From Coriolopsis trogii (lineage: Eukaryota; Basidiomycota; Agaricomycetes; Polyporales; Polyporaceae), in contig JAHYIO010000023.1 in NCBI GenBank assembly GCA_020543525.1, forward strand, positions 1 to 64,000: a stretch of 64,000 nt of DNA, read 5' to 3'. Positions 45,688-55,619 of this stretch are shown here, in pieces. Position numbers and translations under genes: made by a program. The stretch's first letter is position 1; each line of letters opens with the position of its first letter. A model generated the notes under the pieces. That model saw only the letters and a list, made by a program, of their open reading frames with translations. It ran no database searches and was not told the origin of the DNA.

Positions 45688-47765
45688 ATGTTCTCCCTCT
45701 CTTCTGCCGCCCTGGTCGGCTTCGGCTTCTCCTCTCTCCTCGCTGCCTCTCTTCTCCCAACCGCCGCTGCACGCTTCGCCTCCATCCAGTTCTCCTCCGT
45801 CAAGCAATGCGGCAACTTCACCGTCCAGTTCACAGGCGGAAAGGCTCCCGCAGACCTCCCCCTCACCCTCTCTGTTCTCCCCGTCAATGGCACGCCCGTA
45901 TTCATCCCCCTCCCCACCGATGCCTGGAATGCGACCACACAGACAGGTGCGATGATCACTTTCCTACCCTTCCCAGAGGGCACCGAGTTTGTTGCCTCCC
46001 TCGACGATGCCCGTGGACGGGGGACCGCCCTCGTCTCCGACGTGCTCGTGATCGAGCCCTCAGACTCGGACGACACCAGCTGTCTTCCCTCGGCTTCAGC
46101 TCTATTCGTCCCCCGGTACAGCGTGCAAGACACTCTCAAGCAATGCGAGAACTTTTCCGTTGCCTACGATGTCTCCCAGAACTTCTCCTCACCGACCATT
46201 CGCGCCTTTGTCCCCAAGGGGGCTTCCTTCCCCGTCAACGAGTCTGCAGCAGAAGACAGCGCCGGTCTCGACTCCTACCTCATGGACGTCCCTCGCGACT
46301 CTCTCACCGTGCTCCTGTTCAGCGACCAAAATGGCTACCACGAAACGTCCCCCATCCTTCCCATCCTAGGCGATATCACGAGCGATACATCTTGCATCCC
46401 AACAAACCCGCTCGCCACCGCTGCAACGCTCGATACCAACGACAGCTCCTCACCAAACGAGCACGTATCTCCACAGTACGTCCCGTCTGATCTTCCTGCC
46501 CGCAGACGCTCTCTTGACCGCAATCGCCCCAACATAGGCTTGCCATCATCGTCATCGCGGTATGTGTCGGCGTCATCGGTCTTGTCGCCACAATCATGGT
46601 CGTATGGTACTGCTGCTACCGCCGCAAGGCCAAGGAAACCGGCAAGTTCAACAAGCTTGACGAGTCACCCTCTGCATTCCCCGGTGACGCCGAGAAGCAG
46701 ATGCGCATGGGGTTGGCTACGAGCCAGGCTACCACTCGCTCGCCGACCACCAGTCCCCTCTCTCCCACCGATTCTGCCTATGCCGGCATGCAGCAAGTCG
46801 TCCGCGATCCGCCCTACATCCGTATGGGCAGCGCGCTCAACACCCCAACGTATCCTGACCCGCGGGACCCGTTCGGCGAACGCTCTGCGGGTAACCTCCT
46901 TGGGCAACTGTCAGCGCGCGAGAGCCTGGGCATCCGTCTTGGAGCGACTGCGGTCGGCAACACCGCTAACGGTTCGTCGACGCTCGCCCTCCCACGCAAC
47001 CCCTACGGTCTCGAACCCTCCTCAGTGGCCTACTCGCCCGCGATGCGCTCCTCCGGCCTGCGCCGCTCGTCCACGTTCGACCCCGCGACCGAGTTCATCC
47101 CCGGCGCCTCTCCCTACTATGGCGGGCGGTTCGCCGTGACCCCCGACAACTCGCTCGCCTCGTACCAGTCCTCGATCCTCCGTCGCGTCCCGAGCGCACG
47201 CCTGACCGCACGCCAGTCCTCGCTCTCGTCCGCGTCCGTCTCGACGGTCGAGATCGACCGCATCCTCGAGATGGCCACCATCTACGGCGGTTCCGACATG
47301 CCCGACCTCCCGCCACCCGCCCCAGTCATGACCGCACCGGCCACGCTCCGCTCCTCCGCCTACATGGCCGGGCGCGAGTCGCGCCGGCAGTCCGCCGCCC
47401 TCTCCTCCCCGAGGGACTCGCCCGTGCACAGCAGGAACAACAGCGAGGGCGGGCTGAGCATCCGCACAGGCCAGAGCGGCGGCGGAACCTCCCTCCGCCA
47501 ACAGCGCGCGTTCCGCTCGCCGCCGCTCGCCCCGCTCCCGTCGTCCCCGCTGGGGTCGCCCGTGCGGCCGAGTCTGGACACGGACGCGATCTTTGCGCGC
47601 GCGATGGCTGCGAGTTCGGGTGCGCAGGGAGAGACGCTGACGGTGCCTGCGCCAGCACAGGCGGCGCTGGGCCGGAACGTGTCGTCTTCGACCCGGCAGT
47701 CGTGGTATTCGGACGACGGGCTGGACGATTTCGCCATGCTCCAGCCGCCGCCTCCTCGGTCATAG
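45688..47765 (+). CDS. Single-pass membrane protein with secreted ectodomain
   Basis: Two exons. Signal peptide MFSLSSAALVGFGFSS is followed by a ~250-residue extracellular part with paired Cys (QCGNFTVQF, SCLPSAS, QCENFSVAY, TSCIPTN) and several N-glycosylation sites. The two Cys-Gly/Glu-Asn-Phe units suggest an internal domain duplication. After a short intron near 46475-46535 comes a transmembrane helix (LAIIVIAVCVGVIGLVA) with a YCCYRRK stop-transfer. A ~390-residue Ser/Pro/Arg-rich cytoplasmic tail ends at 47765. Architecture is that of a cell-surface or wall-sensor-like protein common in basidiomycetes. No named domain recognised and no function assigned. Confidence 0.82.
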
Positions 47766-49465
47766 GCTCGTAGGCTCATAGGCTGGGAGGGGGGATGTGG
47801 GTAATGGAGGGGGAAGGTGTGACCTGCGTGTTGTACGATGGGAGGTCTGTTAGGGACCGCTGCTGCGTGGGTTGAGCTCGCTCGGTGTATGCATACGATC
47901 TGTTTCTGGCTAATTTCGCTCCTCGTCATCTTCCGTCTGCTGTTCGTTTCTCGTTGCACCATTCAAACTGAATCTACGCTGCATCTACCATTGGTTTCCG
48001 GCATGCACACGCACGTACATGTACATATACATACCCGGCGGGAGCATCCTTGTATTGGCTTCACACTTTCTTTCTCCGTCTCTTCGCGCTCCCGCCGCGA
48101 TTAACTTCTCCACCTCGTGAGAGACGAGCAGGCATGCGCCCGCTCTTCTCGCGCGTCCGCACCGTCTGCGGCTAGAGGTTTCAAGCCATGTTTCTACGGC
48201 TTTTACGACGTCGACATTTCATGTGCATACAATACACTTTCTACATAGGCTCGTGCCCGGATGGCTTGCGCCAACGGCCCCCTTCGCTCCTTGGCCCCTC
48301 GGTTCTCTCCCTCTCCTCACCCCACTCTGCCCACTGTCTCGCCGCCACATCCCCCCCCCCCCCTTCTCGTGCGTAAAAACGGTCCGCGCAACGACCAAAT
48401 CTGAGTCCAACAAGCCCGTTGCACCGCTACCACAACCTGGTGCCCGGCCACTGTGACCGGGGCTCGAGCCCCGGTGCGTGGCGAGACCACTGACGTGCGT
48501 CGTCTGGACACGTTCTGTTCCGTACGTCGCGCGAGCTCTGCACCGTTCATGGATCGCTGGGCGTGCGGACGCCGGAGGACGGCCTGGAGTACTCGTCCTT
48601 GGTCTGCTTGGCCTCTCGGCTCTTTGCTTGTTCTTGTTCCTCAAGTGTTCCATGTTGATCCCCAGGGGGGGAGGGGATCCGTTGGCGTTTTTGTACGATA
48701 CTTGTATCCCTAGCTGTGCATGCATGTAGAATGCCGTAGCGTGTAGGATTGCGCGTGCCGTCTGCACCGTCGAGGACGTGGTACCCTACACAAGTATACT
48801 GTCTTGACGTCCTCCCTTTGAACGCAAATGCGAAGCCGGAGCTTGCGCCTTGGACTGTGGGTATATATGCGGGCAGACGCTCGCGTTTGGCTGGCACGAT
48901 GCAGATAGAACGAGAACACTTGATGGAGGGCTTCTCGAGCGGATGGACGGGTGCAGGTGGGTGCGCAGATACATATCAGGATCATGATGAAGCATCTGGC
49001 TGGGCGCGAGCGCGTCGAAGACAGAGGGGTCGTGAGCATTAGGGAAGACTGACTGTTGACGGAACCATCGAGTTAGATTCGATGATCAGCAGAAGTCCAA
49101 GATGGAGGATGCAATCACGACACGACACTCACGAGATAATGGAATGCGCCCTCCTCGGACTGTCGAACAAGGTGCCACCGTCTTGATGCAGACGCAGCGG
49201 AAACAAATGGGGTTCCCGACCTGCGCAACACCACAGCGTTGAGATTCGTGGTGGTTGGATGGTCCTCGCAGGCCTTTGGTGGTCCCTCCAGATTCTGCCC
49301 GTCCCTCTCGACACGCGCCTACGACCACCAACGCATTCACAATAGGGCAGCCCGTCGCCGAGAGCGGTAGCCCACAGTGTGTGCCAGCGATGAACACTCC
49401 ACCGACGCACCCTCCACCCGGACTCCTAACCGCCGCATCACGAGCCTGGGGCCGAGGCACAAGAG
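47766..49465. other. Intergenic region
   Basis: About 1.7 kb. Holds the 3' end of the membrane-protein gene and a run of about 13 C at 48351-48363. No gene motif in any frame. Short open frames on both strands overlap without conservation signals. Confidence 0.45.
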
Positions 49466-49872
49466 TCAAGACATCTCCTCATCCTCCCTCTCCCTCGGCA
49501 GCTTCGCAGCCTCCGCGGCAGCCTTCCGCCTGCTCCCGAGCATGAGCTCGACATAGTCCGCGCCCCCAAGCACAGGCCCCTCGCCCTCTGCCCGCTTGCT
49601 CCCCTTCGCCTGCGCCTGCGCCTTCGCCTTCGCCTTCGCCTTCAGGCCCGTCCGTTTCCTCGCCCCTCCGTCCTTCATCACCGGCGTGACTTTCACTTTG
49701 GGCGCGGGCTGGGCGACGGACGCGCCGGCGCTCGCGCTGCTCGTCGTCTTCTTGTTCTGCATCAGGCGAACGCCAGCGACCGTCGGCACTCGTCAGCTGT
49801 CGGGTTCGTATTCTCGTCCGCGGAGAGGAAGCGACGGACCTGTCTCTTGTGGAACTTGGCACTACGACCCAT
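49466..49872 (-). CDS. Small basic Lys/Ala-rich conserved protein
   Basis: Two exons on the minus strand. Exon 1 encodes MGRSAKFHKRQ. A GT-AG intron ending in TGATGCAG (near 49764) joins it to NKKTTSSASAG. The body is a Lys/Ala/Gln-rich basic stretch, and the C-terminal part GPVLGGADYVELMLGSRR looks conserved. About 110 residues in total. I recall similar short proteins as conserved hypotheticals in basidiomycetes but cannot name a function. The basic composition suggests a nuclear or nucleolar protein. Confidence 0.68.
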
Positions 49873-50236
49873 GTCGATAGTCCTTGATGTGCACCTGAAA
49901 GCTTGACAGACGGGTGAGGGGGGGGCGAAGTCAATGCCGGCCTAGAGACTTCAGTGGTCCTCCACGAACGACTCGAAACTTTTTCTTGTGCAGTGTGGCG
50001 GGCGCTCTGTTCCCCGGCCCGCAAGAGGCCCGCCTTACCAGGCTCACGAGGCGCCCAATGTACGTGCCATCTTCTCCCGGGGGCGCAAGCTTTCACAGTT
50101 CTCTGTGATCTTCGCCCATGAGTGAACCCAGAATGCATGTACAGGAAACAAGGAATGCGGTATAAAGTGATAGTGCGCAAGATTACTTATGAGTCTTCCC
50201 GTATTGAACTTCCAGATACTACTATCTACTCGTTAT
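49873..50236. other. Spacer before duplication copy 2
   Basis: About 360 bases between the small basic protein gene and the second duplicated block. Likely promoter of the small gene at its left end. Nothing else recognised. Confidence 0.5.
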
Positions 50237-53200
50237 ATAAACCCCCGATCGTCTTGCCAACCCGCAACGCTCTGTCCTCGGATTGGTTATCCTGCTCACA
50301 CACTGTCGGCAGGTGCGTCATATATCGCATGCGACCTGCGAACGTTTGTAGGGCGACGCGACACGCGAGAGATGGTAGTGGAGGGTTATATATTGGTGTA
50401 GTACATACAGGTGTGCCGTTGTGCGAGCTCGCGGCAGGTGTGGTCCGTACCGCTGGCAAGGGACTCGTCGTCGGTCCAAGGCTTGCAGGGACAAAAGAGA
50501 CAGCTGGGCGATGGGCAACGGAAGCATGGCTGAAATCGACTCCACGCGTGCGCCGCGGCGAAGATTCGAGTGCGCGCGAGGCTTAAGGACGCTGAAAGTT
50601 TTCGGGCTCTCTTTTGTGGCTTATGGCTCGTTGGGGTGGCAGCCGTGCGTCGGAACTCGGGCGGAGAGGCTGACGGGGGCGGGGACTCGGGGGAACAGCA
50701 ACTTTAAGGGATCGTGATGATTGGGATGGCGGAATGTTGGAACAGGTGTGTACAATTGGCTGGCGAGTGCTGTTGCAATTGTGCTCGTGAGTCGCCGCAG
50801 ACGAGAGAGGCAGGGTCGCGAGAACGGTGGGAGGGCCAAGGATGCGCGCGGTGGTCGGGAAATTTTCGCGTTAGCCATTAGAGGCGGAGAGAAGGCAAGA
50901 GAAATGAAGAAAGACGCACTCGAGCACTCTCTCCATCATGACGATCCGGCATACACGATCGTGGAGGTCAGGAGATCGCATCGATATGACGTCGCTCGAC
51001 TCGACGCTGTGGTGGCATTGTGCAACGGGCGGGATGTCTTATACAGACGGGCATCGTCTGGGGTCTCTGTCTTCGTCCCCAGACGCAGATCGCGGACGCG
51101 CAGTTCTCCCAGGGAAAGCTGGAGATCGTGCATTCAGTATCAAGCTCACCTGTGCGCCGCGTGGCCGTCGATCCATCGTCGCGTCCTCGTCGACTGGAGT
51201 TCCTCTGGCACTTGCCGTCTTCATCTGTGCATACCACGCGCCAGAGAGTGTGTATGCTCGCGTAGCATTTGGGCAGTCGATACTATCCTGTCACGCAAGC
51301 ACCTGTGAGCGAGGAGAGAATCCGAAGATACTTACTACACTCGAGGAGCCTGGCAAAGGCGCGTGGGAAGCGTCTGAGAATGAGGACGAGCGCGTCCATC
51401 TTTGCCTCCGACTTCTGACGATGACTGCGATTCATTCCGCCGACAATTTCCTTTCGCACTACATGCCATGGGCAACGTTTGGCGAGAGCGAGATCGACGC
51501 CGTCGAGTGTGAGTTGGACAAGAACGGCACGCTTCGCCATCGTCGCTCCGCCAGCACGGCGGCCGCACTCCTCCTTCGCATCACGCATGCGATTGCTGTC
51601 CTTGGCCACTTCAAGCCCACGCACAAATTCGTTCATCGTCAGGACTCTTCATTCCAACCAGCGCCGAACTCGAACATAGACGCGTTGTTTGTCCCCGCGG
51701 ATGCTACGACACTGTCCTCCACGGACGCTGCAGTGACGGCCGCGTTCAAGCCCAACGTAGACGACCGGGAAGAGGTATGTGTGTACGATTTGCACCACGC
51801 TCGTCCCTCACTCCGTCCAGAATCGCGATCACTTGGTCAGTGGTGCGGCGTATATCATCAATGCCGACCCTCGGCGCATGCACATCTTCAGCGTGCGTCA
51901 CACCTTGCCCCCGCTTGTCGCAGTACTGATGGGAACTTCTCCAGTTCTCGATCGAAGACACCGAGCTCAGGATATGGCTGTTCACCAGATCCCACTCTTG
52001 CGTTTCCCAAACTGTCGACATTGCGCAGGCGAGGCAGTCCAGCACCATCCCATGTCCTCGCATAGCTAATGCCCCCACAGAACCCTCGATTCCTCATCAA
52101 AATGATATGGGCATTCATGGCAGCGTCTCCGAACGACCTAGGCTACGACCCCACCGTCCGAGCCAACGTAGACAACAACGGGCGCGAGTACTTTGTCTAC
52201 CAGCTCGGCGAGCGCTTTTTCAAGACGGAACGATCTCTCTGCGAGATCGATATGCGGAGCATTACCGGCCGAGGCACCCGGGTGTGGCAAGTCGTCGAGG
52301 TCAACGGCTTCGAAAACCTGAATGCAGTCAGCGACCGACGCTACGCACTCAAGGACTGTTGGCTCGACGCGTCTGCCCGCACTGAGCGCCAGATCCAAAA
52401 CGCGTTATTTGACGATATAGATCGCGCCTCAGCCCGCATCCAAGAACAACTTCAGTCTAGCCTAGACGTCCCCGAGTTCAGGGACTTCACGGAAGCCGAT
52501 CGAGATTGGCGCGAGGAGCTGCAACGCTGCATGGCGTCTCGCAGCGAATATCAGCAATACTTTCTGACCATCGTGCACGATTGGTCAGGTTCAACGACGA
52601 GGCAGGTTCCTGGAGATGCATGTCTTGAACCCGGACTCTTCATGCTCCCCCCTGCTACTCAGGCGAGCGCCGACCCTTCTCGCAGCCAGCATCATCCATG
52701 GACCACCACGTCTCCGCGTAGGGCTTTTGCTCCCAAGACCCAGTACCGAGTCGTCTTTATGGAACTTGCTGACGCGCTTCACGACGTCGATACCCTCGGA
52801 GATATTCTTGCCGTTTTGCCGCACTACCTAACGGGTGAGTGCTCTCTGGCGTCTCGTGGTATACAGGCGCTCACTCCATCATGTAGCCCTAATGTTGCTC
52901 TTCCTCGCTGGATGGGTGCACCGCGACATCAGCACTGGTAACTTGTTGTACTACAACGGTCGCGGCCTACTCGCCGACCTGGAGTATGCCAAGAAGTTCG
53001 ACGCGCAGCCGCAAAAGGAGGCGAGTGCAGACCCGAAGACAGTTAGTCCATCAGCCTGGTTACATCCTTGCATAAGTCACTAAACAATACCAGGGCACTG
53101 CATACTTCATGGCCGTCGAGATACTGTCTCAAGAATGGGTGTATCAGAAAATAGAGCTAGACGACTCTGGCCTGCCCGTCAAAGGGAACTCATCGGAGCA

Positions 53201-53785
53201 CAAAAAAGCGATCATCCACAATTACCAACACGACGTGGAATCGTTCTTCTGGGTCCTCCTCTGGACCTATCTAGCACGGCTGGAGGACAGCCGAGGTCGC
53301 CTGTACGAGGGTCAAGAGCGCCACTTGCCTCGACTATTTCAGAACTCCATGACCTGTCCTGAGGGGCGGAGTATGGCCCTGCGTGGGCCTAGAGCCTTTT
53401 GGGAAGGTCTGCAACAGGCCTTTCCAGATAGCCTGGAAGATGTTGCTAGGTACTTTTGGCGCATGGCGCAAGACCTGAGTGAAGCCTACACTGCGCGCGG
53501 ATACGAGACTGAGAAAATATCCACCTACGCACCAGTATACTCGAACGCTGCAGCCGTGATCAAGAAGCTGCAAGAGCACTTCCGTAGCCATCCTGACCAC
53601 TACCACGGCCTTCGCTCACTCTGACGCCCTACCAGACCAGCGGATGCGCTCGTTGACGAACCTCCATACAAAGGCAATGTCAAGCGAAGACGCCCCGAGG
53701 GTGGGGATAATGACTACGAGGAGGGACACTAGGCGAAGAGATTAGGGCCCACTATGACATGACTTCACTCACGATAAGGTCGTTT
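50237..53785 (+). repeat. Segmental duplication, copy 2 (inverted partner at 4533-8055)
   Basis: Inverted near-copy of the subtelomeric block, 42 kb away. It begins ATAAACCCCCGATCG and ends AAGGTCGTTT. It is slightly longer (3,549 bases), mainly because of extra sequence near 50520-50575. Upstream and first-exon parts differ from copy 1 at only a few bases, as do the 3' flanks after the stop codon. The last kinase exon contains a diverged stretch. Confidence 0.93.
50938..53624 (+). CDS. FunK1-type fungal protein kinase, copy 2
   Basis: Plus-strand partner of the kinase at 4694-7379. Exons read as start to 51774, 51821-51892, 51945-52028, 52081-52834, 52887-53041 and 53094-53624. Conserved segments are IEDTELRIWLFTRSHS, NPRFLIKMIWAFMAAS, LGYDPTVRANVDNN, RVWQVVEVNGFE, WVHRDISTGNLLYY, LLADLEYAKKFD, GTAYFMAVEIL and YQHDVESFFW. 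Catalytic HRD and its Asn are intact. The Mg-binding DFG is DLE, as is usual in the family. The intron at 52029-52080 has a GC donor (CAG/GCGAGG). The start ATG is tentative because the first ~230 residues of the open frame show no family match. Both copies look intact, so both may be functional. Confidence 0.8.
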
Positions 53786-54423
53786 AGGTGTCGGCGACGC
53801 GTGGGCAGGGACGCAGCGCAACATGTCCATAGTCGTTTTGGCCGAAACTAGATGCGTGCACTTCGGGGATACTGCAAACGTCTGGGCACCTTGTGCACCT
53901 CCTGCGGACGTCTTCCGTCGCTATAGCGCACCCATATGTATGAGTCCTCTCGCCGACAGAGAGTGAGTTGGACGCGGCAGGCCCCCTCTGTCAGAGCGCA
54001 CATCCTTCCAAACATGACTACCACCTCAACAATATATACAAGAGTGAGACTGGCCCGGCATCCGGCAACTCAGAGCTCTCAAAAGTCAAAAGTGCTGAGG
54101 ATGAGAGCTTGAGCGGCCTGGCTGCGAAACACTGCCAGCCAAGCGTCGCACATAGAATGTGCTGGAAGTATGTAGTTATCAGCATTTTGTCACTAACTTG
54201 GGTGGCAACTTATAGTCAAGCCTGACACCAGACTTAGGTCCAAGACATTGGTTTTGACCCCAAGACACGATCCTTGGAGCCAAGGTAATGTACTTGGTAC
54301 ATCAGGAAAAAACCACAAGCCTTGAGAGTGCTACTGAGGTTCGAGAGCAGGCATAGCAGTGATAGACAAGTACCCCTGTTGGAAGCACTCGAGAGACACC
54401 ACTAGTGTCTCTCTAAGCACTCG
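53786..54423. other. Spacer between duplication and MITE copy 2
   Basis: About 640 bases. Contains a short hairpin, GAGAGACAC (54391-54399) with GTGTCTCTC (54405-54413), next to the MITE insertion point. No gene recognised. Confidence 0.5.
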
Positions 54424-54738
54424 TAGAGAAAAACGCGGGTCTGCCAGACCCGTGCGGGTTTTGATACCCATACCCGTATGGGTACGGGTGTGGGTACCTC
54501 TCGGCCGACCCGTACGAAAACCCGCACCCGTGCGGGTATGGGTTTCATTCCCCCCTCCAGGTGTTTAAGCCTTTTGTAAATGAGTTCTGAGGGCATATGT
54601 ACGGGTCAAACCTGTGAACCCGTGGTTGTGTTTGGTACCCACGAGAAACCCATACCCAATCTGCGGGTACAGGTTTTTCGTGGATACGGATATGGGTCTT
54701 GACCTGGACACCCGCGGGTATACCCGCACCAGTCCCTA
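54424..54738 (-). mobile_element. hAT-like MITE, copy 2 (315 bp)
   Basis: Reverse-orientation relative of the element at 3386-3701. It starts TAGAGAAAAACGCGGG and ends GCACCAGTCCCTA. A perfect 8-bp target duplication, AGCACTCG, flanks it (54416-54423 and 54739-54746). Shared internal blocks include GGTCTGCCAGACCCG, GGGTACCTCTCGGCCGACCC-type sequence and the CACCTG/GGTGTTTAAGCC centre. No coding capacity. Confidence 0.88.
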
Positions 54739-54746
54739 AGCACTCG

Positions 54747-55280
54747 AGAGCACTTGCGAGACACCGCTGATATCTCGAGAGACACACTTGCCTGCACCTT
54801 TGAGACCACTTATGGTTGGCTTTATTCACCGTCTCACCTATCGCAATCAAGATGCAGAATAGCATAAGTAAACATCAGGGCCCCCGCCTTATTTTGTTAT
54901 AACATGATAGAAGTCATGAGATAGTAGAAGTAATGCATGGGACGATAGGCCCGTATATGGCCAGACATGACCAGTGTTAGTTTTACCTTACCTTGCATAC
55001 CGTCACAACTCTTGTGACCCACTTCTATATATCGCATTGACCTTGCTGATCCCTACACTTACTTGTATCTTGTTGTGTGCACTTGTGAGTCTACCACGGT
55101 ACAGCTCAGGCTTGGATGCAGCATGCATCCAAACTCCGGGCTGTATCACCCTTCACCTCTGCTACGAGTGAGCTGTCTTTTTTCATTTTCTGGTAAGTTG
55201 AAAACTGAGCATTGATGCACGCGTCTCTGACTCCGTTTATGCAGGTAAGTATATTATTCTGAATTGACTGACCCCAAGCG
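54747..55280. other. Spacer after MITE copy 2
   Basis: About 530 bases, AT-richer than average. No gene, RNA or repeat recognised apart from GAGAGACAC-type short motifs continuing from the MITE flank. Confidence 0.45.
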
Positions 55281-55619
55281 ATGTCTGCGCTTCCCAACAT
55301 TACATGTGTATGCGGGAAACCCACCAAAGACAAACTGGGCCTCGTGAGGCACCACAGAATATGCACGGCCTGGGCCGACCATCAACAAAACAGTCTAGCG
55401 TCCTGGAAGAGGAGCGGTGCAGCCGAGGAGCTCAGTGCATTGAAGCAGCGACGTCTAGGGACCTGGAGGAGGGTGTCAGAATCATCAGGAGGTGGATCAG
55501 TTCAGATCACGCAGGCAGAGGTGTGTTCTCCCACACAGAAACCATTCATAATTGTAACTGGTGGATACAGGACTCTGAAGTCCATTGCAGAGAAGATGGA
55601 TACACTATTCGACGTCTGA
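55281..55619 (+). pseudogene. Zinc-finger-like N-terminal fragment, possibly transposon-derived
   Basis: The frame starts MSALPNITCVCGKPTKDK and has a Cys-x-Cys...His-x3-Cys pattern (CVCGKP...RHHRIC). Such fingers occur at the N-terminus of some fungal transposase-associated proteins, for example Plavaka-type elements. The frame stops at 55619, and the next ~200 bases read in other frames as Ser/Pro-rich sequence, as if broken by frameshifts. No transposase core follows. Assignment is weak. Confidence 0.3.

Noticed and set aside
48351..48363. Poly-C run
   Set aside because: Simple homopolymer, possibly length-miscalled; no functional reading.
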